Notes: generated by a model from the sequence alone, not told the origin. Positions 1 to 7,211 are shown, counted from the stretch's first letter. The stretch is DNA of 14,133 bases from RYN-433 sp036558265 (GCA_036558265.1 DATBFY010000375.1:1-14133), one strand, 5' to 3'. Made by a program: numbers and translations.

Positions 1-325
1 AGCCTCGGATGTGTTTCGCCCTGCGCTCGGGTTGTCGAGGTCTTGCTTCTCTCAGTAGCGACTTCAAAGGTTCGTAGTATTCCCAGCCTAGGTCAATACC
101 GGCCCCGACGCACAACGCGGGCTTGTTCACCTGCGCCTTCAGCTCCGCCAGAACTAAGGGGTGGCAGGCTTCGCACCACGCATGGGGAAAATACCGCTTT
201 GGCTTTAGACAGCGGGCGCACCGGCAATCGTTCCAATCCCAAGGTTGGTCGTCAGGATGGGAACCGAGCTTCTCGATCAACTGATCGAGCTGCGTTTTCA
301 CCTTACCCTTGCCCTTGAGTGGCAT
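1..325 (-). CDS. Hypothetical protein with Cys cluster (3' part outside window)
   Basis: The minus strand is open from an ATG at 325-323 to the left edge, about 108 codons without a stop. I do not recognise the family. The N-terminus is Lys-rich (MPLKGKGKVKTQLDQLIEKL). It is followed by a compact Cys-rich stretch, DCRCARC then about ten residues then WCEACH, whose two CxxC pairs resemble a small zinc ribbon. The rest is hydrophilic and Arg-rich with no membrane segment. An in-frame ATG at 358-356 would add 11 residues, and neither start has a strong ribosome binding site. The gene is divergent from the HNH nuclease gene, with about 160 bp (or 126 bp) between them. Base composition and amino-acid make-up look like real coding sequence, but function is unknown. 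A nucleic-acid-binding role is only a guess from the Cys pairs. Confidence 0.55.
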   Translation of the reverse strand, partial: MPLKGKGKVKTQLDQLIEKLGSHPDDQPWDWNDCRCARCLKPKRYFPHAWCEACHPLVLAELKAQVNKPALCVGAGIDLGWEYYEPLKSLLREARPRQPERRAKHIRG

Positions 326-484
326 CTCTCGTTGGCCCCGACGGGAAGTTCGGATCATGATATCTGTCCGTGGCCCACGGTGCACGTTTGTCCGGAGAAC
401 TGCGACAGATGCGGGGACAAGAGATCCATGTACACGCACACGACTGCGGTCGGGCCGGACGGTTGCCGCGCGTGAAATAGATGG

Positions 485-1456
485 GTGAGCACAATGAATA
501 TCGACGACGGTTCGGAGAGCGGCAGGGGGGCGTGGGTGATCCGCGCCAATCCACACCACATCGCGCGGATGGATGTGTTCCTCCGGCGTGGGATCGTTGC
601 ACTGGGGTGGCCGAAGCTCGGCAGCCTCGCCGGACAGGACCTCGACGACATCCGGGCGACGCTCCGACGGAAGTACGGAATCCGCGACCGGAGCAAGTTG
701 GGCCACAGCGCCGGCGCACTGGACGCGCTGGTCAACCGCGTCGGGCCGGGCGACCTGGCCCTGGTTCCGTCGCCCGAGGACGGGGCCGTGTACCTTGCCG
801 AGTTCTACGGCGGATACCGGTACTCGCCCCGGGACGAACCGGACTGCTTCCCACACCAACGGCGGGTCACCTGGCTGCTTGACAAGGAGCGGATCCCCAG
901 GTTCCTGCTCCCGCCGGCTCTCGTGAGATCACTACGCGCCCACCAGCCGATCTTCGCGACCGACTTCAAAGCGGTCGTCGGCCTGATCACCTCCCATCGT
1001 GGGCACGCGGCGCCGCGGGCGACGACCGGGACGGAGGCCGACACCGACGGGACACTGGTCGCCCTCGAGGGCGACCGCGTCGCGGCCACCGTCATGCAGT
1101 CCAAGCGGGACCGCCGACTGCGCGAAGCGAAGATCCGGCTCGCGCGGCGGGCGGCGGGCGGCCGGCTCGTGTGTGAGGTGCCCGGGTGTGGGTTCGATTT
1201 CGAGCGGGTGTACGGGGTGCTTGGCAGCGGGTTCGCGCACGTGCACCATCGTGAGTCGCTTAGCTCCCGACGTGGGCGGCGGCGGCACACGAGCATCGAC
1301 GAGTTGGCGATCGTCTGCGCGAACTGCCACGCCATGATCCACCGGCACGGCGCGTGCCGACGGCTGGACGAGCTAATCCCCGCTGCAACGCAGACGTTCA
1401 TGGGTGAACCGGCGCCGACGGTCCAACCCCGGCCCGGCAGAAAGGGTTCGGGGTGA
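485..1456 (+). CDS. HNH endonuclease with EVE-like N-terminal domain (putative modification-dependent restriction enzyme)
   Basis: 323 residues from a GTG start; an ATG at 494 in the same frame is an alternative. Residues about 16-130 resemble the N-terminal domain of many Mrr/McrB-like restriction proteins: AWVIRAN, then FLRRGIVALGW, then a DLALVPSPEDGAVYLAEFYG strand pair. That fold is related to EVE/PUA-like readers of modified bases. The C-terminal part is an HNH domain with Cys230 and Cys235, the HVHH core at about 252-255, and CANCHAMIH at 278-286. The two Cys pairs probably bind a structural zinc, and the histidines with Asn280 form the beta-beta-alpha-metal site. Fusions of a base-reading domain to HNH are known as type IV-like, modification-dependent restriction enzymes, so cleavage of modified phage DNA is the likely role. 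The HNH call is solid from the motifs; the reader domain and its specificity are inference. No partner methylase is adjacent. Confidence 0.8.
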   Translation: MSTMNIDDGSESGRGAWVIRANPHHIARMDVFLRRGIVALGWPKLGSLAGQDLDDIRATLRRKYGIRDRSKLGHSAGALDALVNRVGPGDLALVPSPEDGAVYLAEFYGGYRYSPRDEPDCFPHQRRVTWLLDKERIPRFLLPPALVRSLRAHQPIFATDFKAVVGLITSHRGHAAPRATTGTEADTDGTLVALEGDRVAATVMQSKRDRRLREAKIRLARRAAGGRLVCEVPGCGFDFERVYGVLGSGFAHVHHRESLSSRRGRRRHTSIDELAIVCANCHAMIHRHGACRRLDELIPAATQTFMGEPAPTVQPRPGRKGSG

Positions 1457-1515
1457 GGCTCGGCACGCCGCCCCTCATGATCGCGGCGCCCATGCTTCGT
1501 AGCTCAGACAGGATT

Positions 1516-1531
1516 CGATCGTAAGCGATCG
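1516..1531. repeat. Short perfect inverted repeat CGATCG-TAAG-CGATCG
   Basis: Two copies of the self-complementary hexamer CGATCG are separated by TAAG. The site lies in the 141-bp gap between the HNH gene stop and the terminase scrap that faces it. It could form a 6-bp hairpin, but no T-run follows on either strand, so it is not a clear intrinsic terminator. It might be a protein-binding site or chance. The rest of 1457-1597 shows nothing I can support. Confidence 0.35.
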
Positions 1532-1597
1532 GCGGTATTCATCGGCGCCCGCAAAGCTCTCAGTCACAAAGCCCCACTTTTCGGAGTCGTCTTCCCC

Positions 1598-1763
1598 TCA
1601 CCACCGCGCCCAATCCTTCAGCCTCGCGCGGTCGATCCACCGCTTGGCGAACTCCGGGTCATCGTCCGGCTTGGCCGGAGGCGGAGTCGGCTTGGCCTGC
1701 TGCTCCTCCACCAGCCGCACCCCGCACCCGTGGCCCCGCCGCGCAGGCGTTGTACAGCGCGTC
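1598..1763 (-). pseudogene. Remnant of phage terminase large subunit 3' end, frameshifted
   Basis: Read on the minus strand, this encodes the last ~55 codons of a GpA-like phage terminase large subunit, ending DPEFAKRWIDRARLKDWARW and a TGA stop. It is homologous to the end of the larger terminase remnant at 4995-5159. A by-eye alignment over 166 columns gives 13 mismatches and one single-base gap. The extra G near 1732-1735 shifts the frame, so the ALYNACAAG part and the tail are no longer in one reading frame. Similarity starts at the stop codon and ends abruptly at 1763, upstream of which nothing terminase-like remains. This is a dead gene fragment, not a functional short gene. Four amino-acid differences from the other copy show they are diverged relatives, not a recent duplication. 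Confidence 0.85.
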
Positions 1764-1951
1764 AATTCGTCTCCAGGTATGGGTCGCGCCCTGTAGAAAG
1801 CGATTGAGGCTCGATACAGCTGTGCGTGACGCAAGTCCAATGGGTGGTGCAGCCAGGATCGGCGCGCACTTGGTGGGTGAAATGCTGAGGGGGCGATCGG
1901 CGTCTGTTGATCGTCGGCCGATGGTGGTCGGCCGGGCATTTCGTGCGAACC

Positions 1952-1958
1952 GAGGGAG
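1952..1958 (+). promoter_or_regulatory. Ribosome binding site for the delta-60 repeat gene
   Basis: GAGGGAG lies four bases before a GTG at 1963. This is the best Shine-Dalgarno-like match near the 5' end and favours 1963 as the start. In-frame ATGs at 1750, 1882 and 1921 also exist. 1750 lies inside the terminase scrap and is therefore unlikely. Confidence 0.5.
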
Positions 1959-1962
1959 CGTT

Positions 1963-4959
1963 GTGAACACGGGCAGCAAGGGGCGGTCGTCCGCCGCCGA
2001 AGGTTGGATCGAGGGACTGGAAGCGCGCGCGTATCTGCTGGCGGGAGGGCTGGACCCTGGGTTTGGTGCCGGGGGGAAGGTGACCACCGACTTCATCGGC
2101 GCGCAGGCCGCGACGGCCAACGCGGTGGCGGTACAGGCGGACGGGAAGCTGATTGCCGCGGGCGTGGCGAAGACCGATTTCGAGCACGAGGACGCCGCGA
2201 TCGTGCGGTACAACGCCGACGGGTCGATCGATACGAGCTTCGGTGACGGCGGGCAGGTGGTGGTGGACTACGGGGGCGCGTACGCCGAGTTCGACGAGGT
2301 ACGGGTGTTGCCGGGAGGCAAGATCCTGGCGGCGGGGTTCAAGGAGGGCCGACTGCTGGTCACGCGGTTCCTGCCGGACGGGCGGGCCGATGCGACGTTC
2401 GGCACTGGCGGGCGCTACCTGGGGTCGCAGACGCTCTACGGCCCGATGAAGATGGCGATCGCAACCGACGGATCGATCCTGCTGGCGGCTCACAGCTTCA
2501 ACGAGTCGGCGCAGGCAAGCGACCTGGTGGTCGTCCGATTGCGGGCGGACGGGGCGCCGGACTCGTCGTTCGGCCAAAGGGGCACGGCGACCGTGGATAC
2601 AGGGGGGAACGAGTCTGTGGGTGGCCTGGCGACTCGTGATGACGGGCGGGTGCTGATCGCAGGGCAGTGGACGTCCAGGACCGACTACCAGACGCACAAG
2701 ATCGTGCTCGCCCAGTTGCGGCGCGACGGATCGCCCGATCCGACGTTCGCCGGCAGTGGCCAGGTCGTCGGTCACATCTTCGCGGGCGACGACGACATCC
2801 GCGACATCGCGCTCGACGCCCTGGGGCGGGCGCTGTTGCTCAACGCCGATTTCACGGTCGCGCGGTTCCGCGCCGACGGCATATTCGACCGTTCGTTCGC
2901 GGTCCGCGGCGTGCGCCACGTGGTGTTGCCGCCGACGAAGGACTCGAATGGGCGAAACACCGCGGCGCGGATCGTGCTCCAGGATGATGGCCGGATCGTC
3001 GTCGATGGGACGTTCGATGCGTACGCGTACCCCGATCGCGGCAAACTGGCCGTGGTTCGGCTGACGACCGACGGCGCGATGGATGGTGGATTCGACGCCG
3101 ACGGCATTGCGCTCGTGCCGCTGGAAGGCCAGGGCACGGGGCTGGGGCTGGCGATCCAGGCGAATCACCGGATCGTCGCGGTCGGCCAGAGCGGCGGCAC
3201 GTTCGTGGCGGTGCGGCTCAACCCCAACGGCTCGCTCGACAACCCGTTCGGCACGCTGGGCCGCGCCAAGGCGGTCGTCTTGTCGTCGGGTAACGACCCT
3301 GCCTGGGCGATGACCACGCTGGCGGACGGGAAGATCGTCGTGGCGGGTTCGACGCAGACGGCCAGCTCGAGCAAGGTCGCGGTCGCGCGCTACAACCGCG
3401 ACGGCTCGCCGGATACCTCATTCGGGATCGGCGGCCACGTGCGGCTGGACGCGCTGGGTGAGGGAATGGTGGCGCTGCTGGTCGTGCCGACGGCTTCGGG
3501 CGGATTAATCGTCGGCGGCTTTGGGCCGATCGGCATCGGGTTCGTGGCACGACTGAGGGGCGACGGCTTGCTCGACACGTCGTTCGGCGCCGGTGGGAAG
3601 GTCGCGTTCGCCCACACCGTGAATGCCGCACGCGTGCTGGCCGACGGGCGAATCGTCGTCGAGGTCGGCAATTACGGGACGAACGAGCTGCGATGGCTGC
3701 GCGCGGACGGGTCGCCGGACATGTCGGCGGCGCAGGGGAGCGTGCTCGCGCTCGAGGGGCTTCGCGTGATCGGGCAGAACGCGATGATCCTGACGGTGGA
3801 TGGGAAGATCCTTCTCGCGGCGGCGCACGATCGGGGTGGCGATCAGTTCGGCGATACGGTCGTACTGCGCGTCAATCCGGACGGGCGGGTCGATCCGACG
3901 TTCGGGAATAACGGGCAGGCGGAGTTCGAGTTCGGAAGTTTCTGGGGTGACTCCCCCGCGGCCGTGGCCGTTCAAAGCGACGGGAAGATCGTGGTCGCGG
4001 GGCGTCGCACGCAGTACGCGGGTTCGGACTACGCGGCCGCACGGCTGAACGCGAACGGCTCGCTGGACACGACGTTCGGCGATCATGGCGTGGCGACCAC
4101 CGCGCTGCCGCCCAGCATCGCGATGGATTTCGGCATTTCGACCGATTACGCGCTGGCGGTTGCGGTCACGGATGACGGCAAGATCATCCTCGCCGGGCAC
4201 GATGACGTTTACGCCCAGGATGGCGCGCTCGGGCTGATGACGTCCGACTTCGGGATCGTCCGCTACAACGTTGACGGTTCGCTCGACAACGGCTTTGGAG
4301 ACGGCGGCACGCTGCGCACGAGCTTCGGGCGCGAAGACACCGCCGACGCGATGGCGATCACCGCCGACGGCAAGCTGCTGGTCGCCGGCACGGGACAGCC
4401 GAATCCGACCGGCAACGATTTCGCGCTGGCGCAATACTTCCTGGTCGATCCGAACCCAATCTCGGTCAAGGTCGAGGGCGGCACGCTGGTGATCACCGGC
4501 ACGGCTGCTGCGGACGCGATCCGGCTGCGGGTCGTGAACGGCCGGCTGGTCATCCTCGGCGTGACGCAGAGCTTCGCCGTCGGCTCATTCTCAAAGATTC
4601 GGATCACGGGCGCGGGCGGAGATGACGTGATCGACGCGTCGGCGGCGACGGTTCCGGTCTCGATCGACGGCGGCGAGGGGGCTGATTCGATCCTGGGCGG
4701 GCAGGCGGCGGACATCGTCGTTGGCGGAGCCGGCGACGATACGCTCTTCGGTGGCGGGGGCGCGGACACCCTCCGCGGCGGCGACGGAAACGATTATCTC
4801 AATGGCGGCCCGGGCGCCGACAGCGTCTTCGGCGACGCCGGGAACGACCAGCTCTTCGCCCTCGACGCCGCCCGCGACACGATCGACGGCGGCGGTGGTT
4901 TGGACCGGCTGAAGGGCGACGCAGTTGACTTGTTGCACGATACGGAGTGGCTGCTTTGA
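1963..4959 (+). CDS. Secreted delta-60 repeat protein with RTX calcium-binding C-terminus
   Basis: About 998 residues from the GTG at 1963. The mature region begins right after the planctomycete N-terminal motif GLEARAYLLAGG (residues about 18-29), which suggests export to the cell envelope. Residues about 29-825 hold roughly 14 delta-60 repeats. Each has a DGKI(V/L)(A/V)AG strand, then a variable stretch, then a hallmark such as DGSLDTTFGDHG. One unit near 3715-3745 has lost the hallmark Phe-Gly. The family is thought to fold as a propeller-like array. After a linker beginning VKVEGGTLVITG, the C-terminus carries about seven RTX nonapeptides (GGAGDDTLF, GGGGADTLR, GGDGNDYLN and similar) that bind calcium and promote folding outside the cell. 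The gene converges on the terminase remnant with 35 bp between stops and no clear terminator there. No catalytic motif is seen; an adhesive or structural surface role is inference. The exact start is uncertain. Confidence 0.85.
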   Translation: MNTGSKGRSSAAEGWIEGLEARAYLLAGGLDPGFGAGGKVTTDFIGAQAATANAVAVQADGKLIAAGVAKTDFEHEDAAIVRYNADGSIDTSFGDGGQVVVDYGGAYAEFDEVRVLPGGKILAAGFKEGRLLVTRFLPDGRADATFGTGGRYLGSQTLYGPMKMAIATDGSILLAAHSFNESAQASDLVVVRLRADGAPDSSFGQRGTATVDTGGNESVGGLATRDDGRVLIAGQWTSRTDYQTHKIVLAQLRRDGSPDPTFAGSGQVVGHIFAGDDDIRDIALDALGRALLLNADFTVARFRADGIFDRSFAVRGVRHVVLPPTKDSNGRNTAARIVLQDDGRIVVDGTFDAYAYPDRGKLAVVRLTTDGAMDGGFDADGIALVPLEGQGTGLGLAIQANHRIVAVGQSGGTFVAVRLNPNGSLDNPFGTLGRAKAVVLSSGNDPAWAMTTLADGKIVVAGSTQTASSSKVAVARYNRDGSPDTSFGIGGHVRLDALGEGMVALLVVPTASGGLIVGGFGPIGIGFVARLRGDGLLDTSFGAGGKVAFAHTVNAARVLADGRIVVEVGNYGTNELRWLRADGSPDMSAAQGSVLALEGLRVIGQNAMILTVDGKILLAAAHDRGGDQFGDTVVLRVNPDGRVDPTFGNNGQAEFEFGSFWGDSPAAVAVQSDGKIVVAGRRTQYAGSDYAAARLNANGSLDTTFGDHGVATTALPPSIAMDFGISTDYALAVAVTDDGKIILAGHDDVYAQDGALGLMTSDFGIVRYNVDGSLDNGFGDGGTLRTSFGREDTADAMAITADGKLLVAGTGQPNPTGNDFALAQYFLVDPNPISVKVEGGTLVITGTAAADAIRLRVVNGRLVILGVTQSFAVGSFSKIRITGAGGDDVIDASAATVPVSIDGGEGADSILGGQAADIVVGGAGDDTLFGGGGADTLRGGDGNDYLNGGPGADSVFGDAGNDQLFALDAARDTIDGGGGLDRLKGDAVDLLHDTEWLL

Positions 4960-4994
4960 AACAGCCCGCCGTGCAATGCGCGCCGCGCCAGTGC

Positions 4995-5159
4995 TCACCA
5001 CCGTGCCCAGTTCTTCAGCCTCGCACGGTCGATCCACCGCTTGGCGAATTCCGGGTCGTAGTCCGGCTTGGCCGGCGGCGGAGCCGGCTTGGGTTGCTGC
5101 TCCTCCACCAGCCGTACCCCGCACCCGTGCCCCGCCGCACAGGCGTTGTACAGCGCGTC
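4995..5159 (-). repeat. Direct repeat: terminase 3' end, second copy
   Basis: This 165-bp stretch matches 1598-1763 in the same orientation with 13 substitutions and one single-base gap by eye, about 91-92 percent identity. Most differences are silent at the protein level. Homology ends at the stop codon on one side and just past the ALYNACAAG coding segment on the other. The two copies bracket the delta-60 gene. Confidence 0.85.
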
Positions 5160-5901
5160 GAACCAGTGGCTCTGCCTGCGAAGTCGCTCCCAGCGCACGA
5201 CCACGCCCTTGCCCGGCACGAACTCCTCGACCTTGCTCTCGGCCGTCAGATGCTTTGCTAAGGAGAGATGCTCCTGGGATGCCGCCTGGAACAACGTCAT
5301 GGCGCCCGGTGAGCCCAGCGGCGTCGCCAGCCGTTGATGGACCCAGCTTTTCCAGTGGTCGGCGTCGATCTCCAACAGGTGCAACTGCTCGGCAGGTAAC
5401 CAGTTCGCGTGATAGCCTTCGCCAATGAACTTCACGATGCTGCCGGTCTGCGTCGGACGATTGTAATACTGGTTCCTGTACTGCTGGGCGGCGCCCCGCC
5501 CCACGGACGGCCGGAACCGCTCGCCCGCTTCCCGGCAGAAGTGATACACGAACCGCCGACCAGCGGAAGCCCAGCGTGTCCGTGGGTGGGATCTCCCCGG
5601 TTACGGCGCCGGCATCATCCACGGTCTGGCCCCCGTGAAGCAGTCTCGGCCCGTGGTTCGCCTGCACCCGCTCCTGCTCACCCCAGACCACGCCACACGC
5701 CGGGCAGGTGAAGGCACCGGCACTCTTTGCCTCGGCCCGGCTTTGCGCCCCCTGCCATCCCGTCAGGTGCTCGCGCTCGGGCGTGACCCAAGACTTGCAT
5801 GCCGGACAGGGCAGGACGATCCGGCTCTTGGTTCCCTGCTGATACTCCCGCCACGTGCGTCCCTGGTGGCGGCGGTTGCTCCCCCTGCCGCAGCTCGATG
5901 G
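4995..5901 (-). pseudogene. GpA-like phage terminase large subunit, 5'-truncated and internally rearranged
   Basis: Two blocks in different frames belong to one terminase large subunit. The upstream block (about 5885-5556) reads TWREYQQGTKSRIVLPCPAC, continues through a second CPAC pair, and ends at DTLGFRWSAV, which matches the zinc-ribbon and following segment of GpA-like proteins. The downstream block (about 5549-4998) reads VYHFCREAGERFRPSVGRG, IVKFIGEGYHANWLP and WFDALYNACAAG, the nuclease-domain end of the family, and stops at 4997-4995. The frame changes near 5550-5556, where the sequence linking the two blocks in intact homologues appears to be missing. The ATPase motor part (Walker motifs) is absent. 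The 5' end is joined in frame to the recombinase fragment. This enzyme would have packaged DNA into phage heads; the present form cannot do so. Confidence 0.8.
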
Positions 5902-6219
5902 TCTGCTCAGACGATCCACTTTGTAGACGACCACGCAATCGACCCTGCCCTGCTCGATGTCGGCCAGCAGGCGTTTAAGGGCGGGCCGGTCCATGTTACC
6001 GCCGCTGAATCCGCCGTCGTCGTACTTGTCCGGCAGGCAGGTCCAGCCCTCGTGGCGCTGGGCCGAGATGTAGGCCTCGGCGCTCTCGCGCTGGGCGTCC
6101 AATGAGTTGAAGGCCTGCTCCAGCCCCTCCTCCGTGCTCTTGCGCGTGTAGATGGCGCAACGCACGGACTTGGGCTGGGTGGTTTCACTCCTCTGCTTAG
6201 GTGAGGTGTTTCTCTTCAT
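5902..6219 (-). pseudogene. Serine site-specific recombinase, truncated to the N-terminal resolvase region
   Basis: The ATG at 6219-6217 overlaps the stop of the DUF2924 gene as ATGA, so translation is probably coupled. The first ~106 residues are a resolvase/invertase catalytic domain. CAIYTRKST holds the nucleophile Ser28 and Arg26, and SLDAQRESAEAYI, DGGFSGGNMDRPALKRLL and VVYKVDRLSR (Arg103, Arg106) follow. The downstream part of the catalytic domain, the long helix and the large C-terminal DNA-binding region of a typical 400-500 residue recombinase are missing. After residue 106 the reading frame passes without a stop into terminase sequence. The chimeric frame stays open to 4591, which would give about 542 residues, the later part nonsense. 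Recombination activity is very unlikely. The breakpoint lies between about 5885 and 5902. Confidence 0.85.
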
Positions 6220-6725
6220 TTGTTCAATCCGAAGAAGACGTATCCGTTCCAGTGGCTGCCGGTGACCGCCTTGGCGATGGCGGACAACGAGCGGTAGGTC
6301 TGTCCCTCCCATTCGAACGTGCCGTCGGCCAGGACGGTGACGGCGACGTCCCGGCCGCGGTAGGCGCGGGTCAGGACGGTGCCGGGAATGGGCAGTCGAT
6401 CCCGGCCGTTTGCGGCAGGCGATGCTGGCGCCGCCAGCACGAGCGTCCGCGGCGCCATCCCCGCCGTTTCCTTCGGCGGGCGGGGCACGGTCGTGCGGAC
6501 GTCCGCGTCCCGGGCCAGTTCCTCGGCACGCCGGCGTGCGCGTTCGGACAACCCGCCCTCGGCCAGGGACTGGATGCGCCAGGCGACCTTCTTGAAGAGG
6601 TAGTCCTTGTTGCCCGAGCGGGAGGGCTCCCCGAAGACCTCCAGGTACCGGGCCCGCAGTTGGGTAGTGCCCATCTGCCGCAGCGCGGCGAGCTGCTGGT
6701 TCATGCTCTGCTTTGCGAGCTTCAC
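6216..6725 (-). CDS. DUF2924 domain protein
   Basis: 169 residues from a GTG at 6725-6723, with AAGGAG at 6740-6735 nine bases upstream. An ATG seven codons in is possible but has no such site. The protein matches the DUF2924 pattern: LAALRQMGTTQLRARYLEVFGE, then KKVAWRIQSLAEGGLSERA, and at the end LPIPGTVLTRAYRGRDVAVTVL, then SLSAIAKAVTGSHWNGYVFFGL. The middle, residues about 80-110, is a less conserved Pro/Ala-rich linker. No membrane segment or catalytic motif is evident; the basic N-terminal half could bind DNA. In phage and mobile elements this family usually sits immediately before a serine recombinase, as it does here with a 4-base overlap, so a helper or regulatory role in recombination is a fair inference. 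The gene looks intact although its partner is broken. Confidence 0.88.
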   Translation of the reverse strand: MKLAKQSMNQQLAALRQMGTTQLRARYLEVFGEPSRSGNKDYLFKKVAWRIQSLAEGGLSERARRRAEELARDADVRTTVPRPPKETAGMAPRTLVLAAPASPAANGRDRLPIPGTVLTRAYRGRDVAVTVLADGTFEWEGQTYRSLSAIAKAVTGSHWNGYVFFGLNK

Positions 6726-6730
6726 GAGCG

Positions 6731-6934
6731 CTAACTCCTTTCTCCGGCGTTGTTAACCGGACGGGACACATGAAGGGGCAAGTCGGCGGACACCTCAAGG
6801 CAATTCCTGGAGGATTCCAGCGGGCGGAGCTTCAGCAGGCGCCGCATGCCCGTGGCGAGCAGTGTGGCCAGTTCGTCGAGGCGCTGTTCGGGCGTGAGAT
6901 GGGATGGGTCGGTCGGGTCGTGGCGGACGGCCAT
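6731..6934 (-). CDS. Small conserved protein upstream of DUF2924
   Basis: 67 residues from the ATG at 6934-6932, preceded by GGAG at 6943-6940 with five-base spacing. A longer in-frame start at 6967 exists but has no such site. The sequence opens MAVRHDPTDPSHLTPEQRL, continues with a helical DELATLLATGMRRLLKLRPL and has a polar tail. I know this type of short protein as a recurrent first gene of DUF2924/serine recombinase modules in planctomycetes, but it has no named function. The helical segment DELATLLATG suggests a small DNA- or protein-binding factor, which is speculation. The stop codon lies only five bases before the DUF2924 start, and the ribosome binding site of that gene sits inside the end of this one, so the two are surely co-transcribed. 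Confidence 0.7.
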   Translation of the reverse strand: MAVRHDPTDPSHLTPEQRLDELATLLATGMRRLLKLRPLESSRNCLEVSADLPLHVSRPVNNAGERS

Positions 6935-7211
6935 CGCTGCTCCATGGCTGGAGGACGATGCCCGCAACGACCTTCGCTGTGCGACCGGTGGGTTGCCTGG
7001 CGGATTAGCGGATCAGCACAGAGCCGATCCTGTCATCTTTATATACCGCGTTGGGGCGGGGAATGGCTGGCGCGGGCTTTCTGGGAAAGCGCGGCAACCT
7101 GTGGCTCGCGATCGGAGGTGGGTCGGTTCAGCCGTGACGCGCTGTCGTAGCTTTATTGGTACGGCCCATGGCCGGCGCGGACGCTCGTTCGACGTTCGCA
7201 TGCCAATATTG
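6935..7211. other. Intergenic region between divergent transcription units
   Basis: This stretch separates the recombinase operon (minus) from the HAF/metallopeptidase gene (plus). It must contain the promoter of the minus-strand operon. An A/T-rich TATATA at 7039-7044 could be part of a minus-strand -10, but I see no convincing -35 partner. No gene, repeat or RNA is recognised here. Confidence 0.4.

Larger units (their letters stand above)
4995..6934 (-). mobile_element. Degraded prophage-like cassette (small protein, DUF2924, serine recombinase, terminase)
   Basis: Four minus-strand genes in tight order make up this cassette: a 67-residue conserved protein, a DUF2924 protein, the N-terminal part of a serine recombinase, and a broken GpA-like terminase large subunit. 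The first two genes are intact, with good ribosome binding sites and 4-base or few-base junctions. The last two are truncated and fused. The recombinase would have moved the element and the terminase indicates phage ancestry. No capsid, portal, tail or lysis genes are present here and I could not identify attachment sites. The remnant at 1598-1763 is a related but separate piece. The element is most likely immobile on its own, because the recombinase lacks the rest of its catalytic and DNA-binding domains. Confidence 0.7.

Noticed and set aside
1499..1531. tRNA-like string GTAGCTCAG followed by GGATTCGATC
   Set aside because: It resembles a D-arm and T-loop consensus, but there is no room for an anticodon arm and no acceptor stem; a deleted tRNA remnant is possible but not supportable.
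1762..3168. A 468-codon open frame on the minus strand opposite the delta-60 gene
   Set aside because: The Arg/Gln/Pro-rich product repeats with the same period as the delta-60 repeats, as expected of an antisense shadow.
2040..4440. Regularly spaced similar DNA segments, as in a CRISPR array
   Set aside because: They are protein-level delta-60 repeats of about 55-65 residues within one open frame, not short identical DNA repeats with unique spacers.
4591..6798. One continuous 735-codon minus-strand gene
   Set aside because: The frame contains the recombinase and part of the terminase, but its start runs through the small-protein and DUF2924 genes in the wrong frame and its end is antisense to the RTX tail; it is several gene pieces that happen to lack a stop.
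7030..7060. Possible minus-strand promoter for the recombinase operon around TATATA
   Set aside because: No acceptable -35 hexamer lies at a 16-18 base distance, so it is mentioned only as an A/T-rich patch.
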